From contig JAXMBN010000016.1 of assembly GCA_046349875.1 (NCBI GenBank), positions 62,001-126,000 on the forward strand: a stretch of 64,000 nucleotides of DNA. The letters are read 5' to 3'. Positions 47,433-56,337 of this stretch are shown here, piece by piece. Made by a program: the position numbers and the translations under genes. Source of the DNA: JAXMBN01 sp046349875. GTDB taxonomy: Bacteria > Planctomycetota > Planctomycetia > Pirellulales > Pirellulaceae. Numbering within the stretch: position 1 is the stretch's first letter; the number at the start of each line of letters is the position of its first letter. A model generated the notes under the pieces. That model searched no databases. It worked only from the letters and a program-made list of their open reading frames with translations, and was not told the DNA's origin.

Positions 47433-49616
47433 ATGCGCCGTCCGTCCGCTTCAGGTGGTTGGCATGCCATTCGATATACGCTGAAAAAAGCTCGCGAAGC
47501 GGGTGGCACCTGGAAGCTTTATCGCGCACTGCGAACCAAGAACGCATGCAAGACCTGCGCCTTGGGAATGGGTGGTCAAAAAGGCGGGATGGTCAATGAA
47601 CGCGGTTCGTTTCCCGAAGTCTGCAAGAAGTCGATTCAAGCCATGGTCAGCGACATGCAGGTCGCGATCACCGCTGACTTCTGGAGTCGATTTTCGATCG
47701 AACAAATGAAGCGTTGGACACCACGCCAACTCGAAGTGAGTGGGCGATTGATCCAACCTGTTCTTTATGAAGCGGGCGCCAGTCACTATCGCACGATCAC
47801 TTGGTCTGAAGCCTTTCAGCGCATCGTCGACAAGTTGAAGAAGACGCATCCCGATGAGACCTTTTGGTACTTCAGCGGTCGAAGCAGCAATGAAGCAGGC
47901 TTTTTGCTGCAACTTCTCGCACGTCTCTACGGCACCAACAACGTCAACAATTGTAGCTACTATTGCCATCAGGCCAGTGGTGTCGGACTCGGCATGACGT
48001 TGGGGACCGGTACCGCGACGGTCACACTGGATGACCTAGAGATGTCGGACTGCGTTTTTGTGATCGGTGGCAATCCACCGAGCAATCACCCGCGATTGAT
48101 GACGACCCTCATGCATCTGCGAAGGCGGCGCGGCAAAGTAATCGTTATCAACCCCGTCAAGGAATTGGGACTCGTTCGCTTTCGCATTCCAAGCGATCCA
48201 TGGAGTTTGTTCTTTGGTTCATCGATTGCAACAAGCTATGTGCAACCGCATATCGGTGGTGACCTAGGACTCTTGACGGGCGTTGCGAAGGCGGTGGTCG
48301 AATTGGGTGGTCACGATGCGGCGTTTTTGAGAGAGCACTGCCGAAATGCCAACGAGTACCTGCGCCAATTGGGACAGACTCCTTGGGAAACGATCGAACA
48401 GACGAGCGGCGTTAGCAAGCAAGAGATCTTCGATATCGCACAAACCTACATTCGAAGCAAGAACGTCGTCTTCTCTTGGACGATGGGTATCACCCATCAT
48501 GCGCATGGGGTGCAAAATGTTCAGGCGATCGTCAATCTGGCTTTGCTTCGAGGAATGGTTGGCCGACCTGGCGCTGGGTTGATGCCGATTCGCGGTCATT
48601 CCAATGTTCAAGGGATTGGATCGGTGGGAGTTACTCCCAAACTTCGAGATGAGATCCTCCAGAATCTTCGCGATAAGTTTCAGCTCGATCTTCCAACGCA
48701 ACCGGGCCTCGATACTTTAGCCTGCACCGAAGCAGCCCATGATGGCAAGATGAGAGTTGGATTCTGTTTAGGAGGCAATCTGTTTGGATCGAATCCTGAT
48801 GCGACCTATGCAGACCAAGCCCTCAGCAACCTCGACCAATTGGTCATGATGAATACGACGCTCAATACAGGGCACGTCCATGGATTAGCCAAAGAGACCA
48901 TCATCCTACCTGTTTTGGCTCGCGATGAAGAACCGGAACTCACCACGCAAGAGTCGATGTTTAATTTCGTTCGGATCAGCGATGGTGGACCTCGCCGCGT
49001 CCCCGGTCCTCGCAGTGAAGTCCAAGTCATCGCCGAACTCGGACGCCATCTCTTGGGTCCGCAAAGTGGTGTCGATTGGTCCGACATGGAACGAACGCAT
49101 TCGATTCGGAAATGGATTGCTCAGGTCGTTCCCGGATATGCGCAAGTTTCCGAAATCGAAAAAGACAAAAAGGAATTTCAAATTCCGGGTCGAACCTTTC
49201 ATAAGCCCGAGTTCAAAACTCCCGACGGGAAAGCGGTGCTCACGCAACACGAACTCCCACCACTCCAAGGAACGGGCGATGGCGAATTGCGTTTGATGAC
49301 GGTTCGAAGTGAAGGTCAATTCAATACCGTCGTGTATGAAGATGAAGATGTGTATCGCGGTCAGGATCGACGCGATGTGATTTTGATGCACCCTGATGAT
49401 GTCGAACGACTGGGGCTCAAAGAAGATCAACCTGTAACCGTCAAGAACGACGTTGGTGCCATGCATCGCATTCTCGTCCGCGCCTATCCGGACATTCGCG
49501 CGGGCAATGCGCTGATGTACTATCCCGAGGCGAACGTTCTGGTTCCTCGCAAGGTAGATCCTCAATCCAAGACGCCGATCTTCAAAGGTGTCGTGGTCAA
49601 CGTACTCCCCGAGTAG
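47433..49616 (+). CDS. FdhF/YdeP-family molybdopterin oxidoreductase
   Basis: A 727-residue molybdopterin-guanine-dinucleotide enzyme of the FdhF/YdeP family, related to formate dehydrogenases. A pair of Cys (39 and 42, NACKTCALGMGGQKGG) stands where a cluster-binding site would be, but the full four-Cys [4Fe-4S] motif is not visible. Landmarks are FWYFSGRSSNEAGFLLQLLARLYGTNNVNNCSYYCHQASG, CVFVIGGNPPSNHPRLM, VFSWTMGITHHAHGVQNVQAIVNLALLRGMVGRPGAGLMPIRGHSNVQGIG, and the C-terminal MoCo-binding EGQFNTVVY and GNALMYYPEANVLVPR. GGGAG lies seven bases before the ATG. The substrate is unknown (YdeP affects acid resistance in E. coli). Confidence 0.92.
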   Translation: MRRPSASGGWHAIRYTLKKAREAGGTWKLYRALRTKNACKTCALGMGGQKGGMVNERGSFPEVCKKSIQAMVSDMQVAITADFWSRFSIEQMKRWTPRQLEVSGRLIQPVLYEAGASHYRTITWSEAFQRIVDKLKKTHPDETFWYFSGRSSNEAGFLLQLLARLYGTNNVNNCSYYCHQASGVGLGMTLGTGTATVTLDDLEMSDCVFVIGGNPPSNHPRLMTTLMHLRRRRGKVIVINPVKELGLVRFRIPSDPWSLFFGSSIATSYVQPHIGGDLGLLTGVAKAVVELGGHDAAFLREHCRNANEYLRQLGQTPWETIEQTSGVSKQEIFDIAQTYIRSKNVVFSWTMGITHHAHGVQNVQAIVNLALLRGMVGRPGAGLMPIRGHSNVQGIGSVGVTPKLRDEILQNLRDKFQLDLPTQPGLDTLACTEAAHDGKMRVGFCLGGNLFGSNPDATYADQALSNLDQLVMMNTTLNTGHVHGLAKETIILPVLARDEEPELTTQESMFNFVRISDGGPRRVPGPRSEVQVIAELGRHLLGPQSGVDWSDMERTHSIRKWIAQVVPGYAQVSEIEKDKKEFQIPGRTFHKPEFKTPDGKAVLTQHELPPLQGTGDGELRLMTVRSEGQFNTVVYEDEDVYRGQDRRDVILMHPDDVERLGLKEDQPVTVKNDVGAMHRILVRAYPDIRAGNALMYYPEANVLVPRKVDPQSKTPIFKGVVVNVLPE

Positions 49617-49803
49617 CCCAGTCCGCCCATTCGTTGGCAGCATGATCGGCCAAGGGTAAGTCCATTGCCAAGGGGAAGGTATCGAACCCCATCCTCTAAC
49701 GAGAAGACTCCGTATGTGGCCCGAACTGGGTCCTTGAAGGAACCGCTCAAAAAGGTTCAACTGATGGGCTTGATCGAGCTATCTATTATGGGAGCAATTG
49801 GCT

Positions 49804-50670
49804 ATGCGTTTAGGTCGCGTTCAAACCCAGCAAGGGCCTCGAGCCTGCGTGGTGCACGACACCGAAGTCGAGGTATTAGATCTTTCACTAGTTGGGTTGC
49901 AACATTTGGATGAACTTCTGTCGCATCCTTCGATGAACAGTCTTTTGCCGAAATGCATGGGACATGGCAAACGCATCGCCATCGATAAGGTCCAGTGGCT
50001 TCCACCGATCGATCGGCAAGAAGTTTGGGCAGCAGGGGTCACTTACAAACGCTCGCAAACGGCTCGCATGGAAGAATCCGAGGCCGCAGCCGATTGCTAT
50101 TCGCGAGTCTACAATTCGCCTCGCCCCGAGATCTTCTTTAAAGGTACGCCAAGCCGATGCAGTGGAAACGATGGTGAAATTCGCATTCGCTACGATGCGA
50201 CTTGGAATGTTCCCGAGCCGGAACTAGCGCTGGTCATTTCCAAGCAGATGACCATTGTTGGTTATACGATCGGCAATGACATGAGTTCTCGCGATATCGA
50301 AGGCGAGAATCCGCTCTACTTGCCTCAGGCCAAAGTCTATCGCCAATGCTGTGGCTTGGGGCCTTGGATTACGTTAGCGGAATATATGCCACCTCGCGAG
50401 CAAATTGGTATCTCCCTTCAAATTGAACGCCATGGCCAAGTCGTTTTCGAAGGCCAGACATCGGTTGCACAAATGGCGAGAAAGCTTGAAGAATTGGTCC
50501 AATGGTTGGGTCGTGAAGACGATTTCCCACATGGCGTGTTCTTATTGACCGGTACGGGAATCGTTCCCGATAGTACCTTCACTCTGGCAGCAGGCGATGT
50601 GGTGACGATTCAGATCGACGGAATCGGTCGGCTTCGCAATACCATCGTTCAATCTCCTCCACGTTCCTAA
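49804..50670 (+). CDS. Fumarylacetoacetate-hydrolase family protein
   Basis: A 288-residue FAH-family enzyme. Core landmarks are VWAAGVTYKRSQTARMEES, PEIFFKGTPSRCSGND, the metal-binding NVPEPELALVIS (Glu-x-Glu), and VGYTIGNDMSSRDIEGENPLYLPQAKVY, with GPWITL later. Arthrobacter- and archaeal-type 2-keto-3-deoxy-pentonate dehydratases (KdaD/KdxD type) belong to this family. The downstream ketoglutarate-semialdehyde-like dehydrogenase suggests that role, by context. GGAG lies nine bases before the ATG at 49804. A TTG at 49798 is too close to it. Gap to the dehydrogenase: 100 bases. Confidence 0.87.
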   Translation: MRLGRVQTQQGPRACVVHDTEVEVLDLSLVGLQHLDELLSHPSMNSLLPKCMGHGKRIAIDKVQWLPPIDRQEVWAAGVTYKRSQTARMEESEAAADCYSRVYNSPRPEIFFKGTPSRCSGNDGEIRIRYDATWNVPEPELALVISKQMTIVGYTIGNDMSSRDIEGENPLYLPQAKVYRQCCGLGPWITLAEYMPPREQIGISLQIERHGQVVFEGQTSVAQMARKLEELVQWLGREDDFPHGVFLLTGTGIVPDSTFTLAAGDVVTIQIDGIGRLRNTIVQSPPRS

Positions 50671-50770
50671 CCTTTGGAAGCTGCTAAGGCATTGAAGTCC
50701 ACGGTTCGAATCGACCATCACCTGTTTTCCACGACAGCCTTCCAAAATCTTTGATGAAAGCAATACTCCT

Positions 50771-52354
50771 ATGAGTTCTCTTCAACCAATCTTGATCGAT
50801 GGCAAATGGAAAGCCTCGGTGGCAAAAGATTCTTTTCAAGCATTGAATCCAACGTCGGGTGAATGGATCGCAGATCGATTTCCTGTAAGCCCATGGTCCG
50901 AATGCGAAGAAGCGCTCGACGCTGCCGTAGACGCCTACTGGAAGCTCAAAGAGCTCCCAAGTTCCGCCGTGGCCGAATTCCTGGAAGACTTTGCGGCTCG
51001 CATCGAACAGGCCAAAGCCGAATTGGTTCGCAAGGCCAACGAAGAAACGGCCTTACCTGCCTCCCCGCGGTTAGCCGATGTCGAATTGCCACGAACGATC
51101 AACCAATTGCGACTCGCAGCCAAAGCTGCTCGAAGCGGCAATTGGAGCGAACCGATCATCGATCGAGCTTCCAAGATTCGAAGCTGTCTCGAACCGATTG
51201 GCCCGGTGATTGTTTTTGGTCCGAACAACTTTCCGTTTGCGTTTGGAAGTGTTTCGGGTGGCGACTTCGCGGCCGCCATTGCTGCAGGTAATCCAGTCAT
51301 CGGCAAAGCCAATTCGTCGCATCCGGGGACGACTCAGCTTTTTGCGCAGTTGGCCCTGGAAGCCATGCAGAACACAGGCATGCCAAGCGGCCTGGTTCAA
51401 CTCCTATACCGCACGAGCCATGAAGATGGCGAGAAACTCGTGTCCGACGAACGCGTCGGTGCGACAGGTTATACGGGATCTAGGCATGCAGGCCTTCGAT
51501 TGAAAGCAGTTGCCGACGCAGCGGGTAAGCCAATCTATTTGGAGCTATCGGCCGTCAATCCGGTGGTGATGTTACCCGGAGCTCTTCGCGAGCGTGGCGA
51601 TGCCTTGGTGGATGAGTTTGCGACAAGCGGACTCATGGGAACAGGACAGTTCTGCACCAATCCTGGTATCGTCATGGTGATGGATGCCCCCGAATCGCAA
51701 CGCTGGATCCAAGGAGTCCTTGCCAAATATCAAGCGGCCCCTGCCGGCACATTGCTCTCTAGGAGTGTGCAAACAACGTTGACTAAAGGAATCCAAACGC
51801 TCGTCCATGCAGGCGCACAATTGCTTACCGGCGGAGCTGCCGTCGAAGGTGCTCGGTGTGCGGTGGCCAATACGCTCATGCAAGCGACTGGTGCGCAATT
51901 TCTTTCGGATCCGGGAGTGTTTCAAACGGAAGTCTTCGGCAATGCAAACTTAATCGTGGTGTGCGATTCGCTGCAACAACTGTCGCAGGTTCTCATGCAC
52001 TTAGAAGGCAACCTCACCGGATGCATCTACAGCGATACGCAAGGTTCCGATGATGAAGCCTACCAAAGCTTGGCTCCCATTTTGGCAAGCAAGGTCGGAA
52101 GAATGCTCAACGACAAGATGCCGACCGGTGTCGCAGTCAGCCCGGCCATGAACCATGGTGGACCGTATCCTTCGACCGGCCATCCCGGATTTACAGCTGT
52201 CGGAATCCCTGCCTCGATGCGGCGTTTTGCAAAGCTTACGTGCTACGACAACGTCCGCGAAAATCGCCTTCCATCGGTTCTGCGCGACAAGAACCCAACG
52301 GGTGAAACGTGGCGCTGCATCGACGGCCAATGGTCGACGAATGATCTCGCGTAA
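50771..52354 (+). CDS. NADP+-type aldehyde dehydrogenase (2,5-dioxovalerate/ketoglutarate semialdehyde type)
   Basis: A 527-residue aldehyde dehydrogenase. The catalytic Glu258 sits in LELSAVNPVVM and Cys295 in GQFCTNPGI. The cofactor segment is VIVFGPNNFPFAFGSVSGGDFAAAIAAGNPVIGKANSSHPGTTQL. The long N-terminus and the SGGDFA/KANSSHP pattern match the NADP-dependent 2,5-dioxovalerate dehydrogenase group, which oxidises 2-oxoglutarate semialdehyde to 2-oxoglutarate. That is the last step of Weimberg-type pentose or of glucarate/galactarate breakdown. The FAH-family gene upstream could supply the semialdehyde. The call is secure at family level. The exact substrate is inferred. Confidence 0.9.
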   Translation: MSSLQPILIDGKWKASVAKDSFQALNPTSGEWIADRFPVSPWSECEEALDAAVDAYWKLKELPSSAVAEFLEDFAARIEQAKAELVRKANEETALPASPRLADVELPRTINQLRLAAKAARSGNWSEPIIDRASKIRSCLEPIGPVIVFGPNNFPFAFGSVSGGDFAAAIAAGNPVIGKANSSHPGTTQLFAQLALEAMQNTGMPSGLVQLLYRTSHEDGEKLVSDERVGATGYTGSRHAGLRLKAVADAAGKPIYLELSAVNPVVMLPGALRERGDALVDEFATSGLMGTGQFCTNPGIVMVMDAPESQRWIQGVLAKYQAAPAGTLLSRSVQTTLTKGIQTLVHAGAQLLTGGAAVEGARCAVANTLMQATGAQFLSDPGVFQTEVFGNANLIVVCDSLQQLSQVLMHLEGNLTGCIYSDTQGSDDEAYQSLAPILASKVGRMLNDKMPTGVAVSPAMNHGGPYPSTGHPGFTAVGIPASMRRFAKLTCYDNVRENRLPSVLRDKNPTGETWRCIDGQWSTNDLA

Positions 52355-52395
52355 GCGCATCGCGTAGGGCTAGGGATGGAAACGAAAGCATGCAG

Positions 52396-52409
52396 CACAC
52401 TCAAGTGTG
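52396..52409. repeat. Second copy of the CACACT-NN-AGTGTG palindrome
   Basis: CACACT (52396-52401), CA, AGTGTG (52404-52409) lies in the space between convergent genes. It shares its 6-base arms with the palindrome at 14602-14621. A further inverted repeat, GTCGAG (52430-52435) and CTCGAC (52444-52449), follows. No T tract is present. Confidence 0.5.
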
Positions 52410-52507
52410 ACTGCCTATAGTCTCCGCACGTCGAGTATACTAGCTCGACTTACGTAGGGACGGATATCGAGTTGCCTTCCAAGGGACTGGAAGTCGACGG
52501 CTTAAGC

Positions 52508-54205
52508 TTACGAAGCCCAAGCCAATAGCTGTTCGTTGCCAACGCGAGCACAGAAGTCACCAAAACTCTCTTCACCGGATCGGTGAGCCTTGAAGGCTAC
52601 GAAGAGTGGCTTCAGTGTGCTGACCACAGCATCGAGTGGAACCATATCCTTGTGGATGAAGGCCAAGCGAGTTCCCAATCGCGAACCGCCGACAAACAAG
52701 GTGTACTTGCCCTTGGCCTTTCCGACCAATCCAATTTCGGCGTTGTAAGGACGAGCACATCCGTTGGGGCAGCCCGTCATGCGGACCGTAAACCATTCCT
52801 TATCCAAGCCCAGGGAATCAAGTTCCTTTTCCATCTCATCCATCAAGCTAGGCAGAACGCGCTCGCTTTCGGTGATCGCCAAACCACACGTGGGCAAAGC
52901 CACGCAAGCGATCGACCATCGGCGGACGGTCGAGATCTCTTCCGATAGCGGCAACGCGTGCTTCTTGATGATCGCTTCGAGCTTCGAACGATCTTGAGGA
53001 GCGATATCGGTAATGATGCAGCTTTGGTGAGCGGTCAAACGAAGACCAGGGTTGAGTTCACTGCAAATCTCGCGGAACGCAGCCTTCCAACGACGATGTT
53101 GATCGTCAAACAAACGACCGTTTTCGACGTTGAATCCATAGAACCACTTGCCATCCCCTTGCTCGTACCAGCCGATGTGATCGTCGTGGCCGTGAACATC
53201 GTCATGTGTGCAATCGGCAAGCTTCGTACCGAAATATTTTTCGACTTCACTTCGGAACCATTCGATTCCCTTGTTGGCGATGAGGTACTTGAGACGAGCG
53301 ATCTTTCGATCTTCTCGATTTCCATTGTCGCGTTGTACCTTCACAACAGCCTCGGCCACTCCCAAGGCTTGATCAGGGGTGACGAAGGCCATGCGCTTGG
53401 CAAGTGCAGGGAAGGTCTTGGCTGCGCTCGGGGTCGTTCCCATTCCACCGCCAACCACGACGTTGTATCCGATCACTTGCCCTTCACGGACTACGGCGAT
53501 GAAACCAAGATCCTGAGTGTAAACATCGATGCAATTGTCTTCGGGCAAGCACACACCCGCTTTGAACTTGCGTGGCAGATAGACCTTGCCATAAATCGGC
53601 TCGATGATTTCATCGCTGCCACCAGCCAATTCTTGTTGGCACGTATCGGGATCCGCAACCCAAAGTTCGTAATAGGACTTGGTTCGAGGAGCCAAATGCA
53701 TGGCCAAGTCGTAAGCAAATTGCTGAATCGTCTTGTGAGGGCCCTTTGCAAACGGCGCTGGGCAGCACATGACGTTTCGATTGACGTCGCCGCATGCAGC
53801 AAGCGTGCTCAACGCAATTTCATTGATCCGATGGATGCACTTGCGGAGATTGCTTTTGACGACGCCGTGAAGCTGAATCGCTTGACGCGTCGTTAACTTC
53901 ATCGTGGCATTGCCAATCTCATCGCACATGTCCAAGTGGGCGATAAATTGATCCGCGGTGAGGATACCGCTGGGAATTCGTGTCCGAATCATGAAGCTAT
54001 AGGCTTTGCTGCTCTTGCCACCTTCCTTCGACGCTCGCTGCTCGCGATCATCTTGCTGATAGGTTCCGTGAAACTTGAGCAGTTGCAAATCGTCTTTACC
54101 GAAATGGTCCGTGTCCGCTTGGAGCTCGGAGGCAATCGTTCCTCGCAAATAGTTGCTGACAGCTTTGATACCTTCGACAGCGCTCAACTTGGTTTCTTCA
54201 GACAT
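52508..54205 (-). CDS. cysI: Assimilatory sulfite reductase hemoprotein subunit
   Basis: A 565-residue sirohaem/[4Fe-4S] sulfite reductase that reduces sulfite to sulfide. Two repeats of the nitrite/sulfite-reductase fold are visible. The cluster/sirohaem cysteines are Cys434 and Cys440 (CVALPTCGLA), and Cys479 and Cys483 (TGCPNGCARP). Substrate-side residues lie in SFMIRTRIPSGILTADQF and LTTRQAIQLHG. DVNRNVMCCPAP, FKAGVCLPEDNCIDVYTQDLG and VVGGGMGTTPS follow. No flavoprotein subunit (CysJ) is adjacent, so the electron donor may be ferredoxin or encoded elsewhere. The gene is 7 kb from cysD and cysNC, and so is split from them. It is divergent from folD. Confidence 0.92.
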   Translation of the reverse strand: MSEETKLSAVEGIKAVSNYLRGTIASELQADTDHFGKDDLQLLKFHGTYQQDDREQRASKEGGKSSKAYSFMIRTRIPSGILTADQFIAHLDMCDEIGNATMKLTTRQAIQLHGVVKSNLRKCIHRINEIALSTLAACGDVNRNVMCCPAPFAKGPHKTIQQFAYDLAMHLAPRTKSYYELWVADPDTCQQELAGGSDEIIEPIYGKVYLPRKFKAGVCLPEDNCIDVYTQDLGFIAVVREGQVIGYNVVVGGGMGTTPSAAKTFPALAKRMAFVTPDQALGVAEAVVKVQRDNGNREDRKIARLKYLIANKGIEWFRSEVEKYFGTKLADCTHDDVHGHDDHIGWYEQGDGKWFYGFNVENGRLFDDQHRRWKAAFREICSELNPGLRLTAHQSCIITDIAPQDRSKLEAIIKKHALPLSEEISTVRRWSIACVALPTCGLAITESERVLPSLMDEMEKELDSLGLDKEWFTVRMTGCPNGCARPYNAEIGLVGKAKGKYTLFVGGSRLGTRLAFIHKDMVPLDAVVSTLKPLFVAFKAHRSGEESFGDFCARVGNEQLLAWAS

Positions 54206-54543
54206 GGGTACTTATTCAGCTTCAAGAAAAGTGAAACAATCCTTCGGCGACGATGGAAGGCTTGCGATGCCTGCGATGCTCTTCGAGAAATAGCACTTCG
54301 AATGATGGAATCGAATACGAGTCTCTTAGATACCGTCCTGGCGCTCGTCGACTGATGGCGAGTCGTTTGCCGCACCCACCATTCTCAAGGTCGCCAATCC
54401 TTGGGAGAATGCGTTAATATAGCGAACCTTCCCTTTTCCCTATAGGCCGATTCGTCGTTCCTCCTTACCAGACCCGCAAGGTCGAGCGTAAACGACTTGG
54501 GCTTATTATCAGCCAAACTTTTTCACACAAGGACTGGTCCTCG
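54206..54543. other. Divergent intergenic region between cysI and folD
   Basis: About 340 bases that should carry promoters for both genes. TTAATATA lies near 54413, but no good -35 partner is visible, and I found no operator-like repeat. Confidence 0.5.
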
Positions 54544-55428
54544 ATGGCTTCAATCTTGGATGGTAAAGCAGTCGCCGAGTCGATTCGAAACGAGATTGCG
54601 CAAGAAGTGCAGGCTTTTCGGGACGCAACCGGAGTTCAACCATGTTTGGCTGCGATTTTGGTGGGTAATGACCCAGCCAGCCAAGTCTATGTGCGCAACA
54701 AAGAACGCGCCTGTGAAAAAGCGGGGATGCGAAGCCAGCTCTTTCGCATGACCGAATCGACCAATACGGAAGACTTGCTTCACTTGCTCCATCGGCTCAA
54801 TGGCGATGCGTCGATCCATGGGATTTTGGTCCAACTTCCTTTACCGCGGCAAATCGACACGCGGCGAGTATTGGATGCGGTCGCCCCCTCGAAAGATGTC
54901 GACGCATTCAATCCTGAAAATGTCGGTTTGATTTGCCAAGGACGTCCACGGTTTCTTCCTTGCACTCCTCACGGTGTGATCCAAATATTGGCTCGCAGTG
55001 GCATTGAAACCCAAGGCAAAGAGATCGTGGTGATCGGACGGAGCGACATCGTAGGGAAACCATTGGCCATGATGCTGCTTCAGAAAGAAGGTCCCTGTGG
55101 GTCCGTTTATGCCAACGCAACAGTGACCTGCTGCCACAGCCACACATCCAACTTAGAGCAAGTCGTTCGTCGCGCCGATATCGTCATCGCGGCCATGGGA
55201 AAGCCTCTTGCAATCACGGCTGCCATGATCAAACCGGGGGCAGTCGTTATCGATGTCGGTATCAATCGTCTAGGCGATCGATTGGTAGGGGATGTCGATT
55301 TTGAAGCTGTCAAAGAAGTTGCTTCGGCGATTACCCCGGTACCTGGAGGAGTAGGGCCGCTCACCATTGCTATGTTGCTGCGGAACACGCTTACAGCGGC
55401 CGTCGAACAAACGCAACACGCGCAGTAA
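54544..55428 (+). CDS. folD: Methylenetetrahydrofolate dehydrogenase/cyclohydrolase FolD
   Basis: A 294-residue bifunctional enzyme that interconverts methylene-, methenyl- and 10-formyl-tetrahydrofolate. The catalytic pair is Tyr49 and Lys53 in the YVRNKERACEKAG segment. SIHGILVQLPLP, DVDAFNPENVGLICQGRPRFLPCTP, the NADP-binding VVIGRSDIVGKPLAMMLLQ and the closing GDVDFEAVKEVASAITPVPGGVGPLTIAMLL are all present. The length is standard, with one intact frame. The ATG at 54544 gives the normal N-terminus. Confidence 0.96.
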   Translation: MASILDGKAVAESIRNEIAQEVQAFRDATGVQPCLAAILVGNDPASQVYVRNKERACEKAGMRSQLFRMTESTNTEDLLHLLHRLNGDASIHGILVQLPLPRQIDTRRVLDAVAPSKDVDAFNPENVGLICQGRPRFLPCTPHGVIQILARSGIETQGKEIVVIGRSDIVGKPLAMMLLQKEGPCGSVYANATVTCCHSHTSNLEQVVRRADIVIAAMGKPLAITAAMIKPGAVVIDVGINRLGDRLVGDVDFEAVKEVASAITPVPGGVGPLTIAMLLRNTLTAAVEQTQHAQ

Positions 55429-55482
55429 CCTTCGTGGCAGAATCGTTCCAAGGGATCATTACACGCTGAAAATCGGGGGCGA

Positions 55483-56010
55483 TTATCGGCCGAGATCTAA
55501 GGTCGATGAGTCGAGTCGATTGCGGACTTCCATGGAAGGTTGACCAGCATTGATTCGTCGATAGCTACCCGACTTAGCAACAATGGTCGTCAGACCACCT
55601 TGTTGCACTACTTGCCCCATTCCATTGAGCACCTGTCGGAACCAGCGAACCATTCCATTCTTGCGACCATGATCTTGAAGGTCCACGATCTTCGTTACCA
55701 CGTAGATCGAATCTCCGATGAAGATCGGCTTCAAGAACTGCCACTCGTGAATACCTAGAAAGGCCGTCGTGCGAACGGAAGGATGGAGCGAGCTCAAGCC
55801 GGCCATGAATGAGAGGCCGAGCAAACCGTGCGCGATTGGCTGCCTGAACGGAGTATTGGCCGCATACACAGGATCGACGTGCAAGGGATCCCGATCCCCG
55901 GTGAGATTCGCGAAATCCAAGACGTCGTCGGTGGTGATGACTCGTGAAGGGCTTCGCCACGAATCCCCTTCTTTGAGATCCTCAAAATAGAGTGCATCGT
56001 GATCGAGCAT
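55483..56010 (-). CDS. MaoC-like (R)-hydratase-family protein
   Basis: A 175-residue hot-dog-fold MaoC protein. YFEDLKEGDSWRSPSRVITTDDVLDFANLTGDRDPLHVDPVYAANTPFRQPIAHGLLGLSFMAGL holds the Asp/His hydratase-type site (NxTGDxxPxHxD). It may hydrate enoyl-CoA or have a non-enzymatic role. The ATG at 56010 is chosen for the AAGGA nine bases before it and the normal length. The frame is open upstream to an ATG at 56064 and further to 56232 without family sequence. It converges on folD with about 50 bases between them. Confidence 0.83.
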   Translation of the reverse strand: MLDHDALYFEDLKEGDSWRSPSRVITTDDVLDFANLTGDRDPLHVDPVYAANTPFRQPIAHGLLGLSFMAGLSSLHPSVRTTAFLGIHEWQFLKPIFIGDSIYVVTKIVDLQDHGRKNGMVRWFRQVLNGMGQVVQQGGLTTIVAKSGSYRRINAGQPSMEVRNRLDSSTLDLGR

Positions 56011-56337
56011 TGTCGCAAATCCTTCGCTCTGCTTGCTATCCGCTTCGTAGAAAGGCTGGGACATGAGTGGTTTGGGATCTTTCAATTCAACTCGTTTTGC
56101 TGGCTCAAGATGCAGATGAGAGGATCTCTGAAAACATGCGAGCCTTTTAGAGTAGCGGATTGTCTGGTCAATTGCTACAACGCACACCCCTACAACAGGG
56201 CATGAATCCGCTTGCACATGGAAGAAAAACAAAAAAGCCAGCTCGTTGAAGCTGGCTTAGATGGATTTTCGGCAATGTTGACCGCCAAACCTCGGTTTTG
56301 AAGCAGGGAGAGTCAAAACTCGCCGCTTCTTCGCAGG
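56011..56337. other. Intergenic region with terminator
   Basis: About 330 bases between two minus-strand genes if the MaoC start is at 56010. It holds the terminator at 56225-56258 and leaves about 215 bases for a MaoC promoter. Part of it would become coding if the ATG at 56064 were used. Confidence 0.4.
56225..56258 (-). terminator. Intrinsic terminator of the small Cys-tailed protein gene
   Basis: On the minus strand, AAGCCAGCT (56250-56258) and AGCTGGCTT (56235-56243) with loop TCAACG are followed by TTTTGTTTTT. It lies about 80 bases beyond the stop at 56338. Confidence 0.87.

Noticed and set aside
48906..49760. Long minus-strand frame of 284 residues within the FdhF/YdeP gene
   Set aside because: It is antisense to a well-supported gene and shows no domain. 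The codon bias of this genome leaves long antisense frames open.
52958..53896. Plus-strand frame of 312 residues inside cysI
   Set aside because: Antisense to conserved cysI sequence, with no motif or ribosome site.
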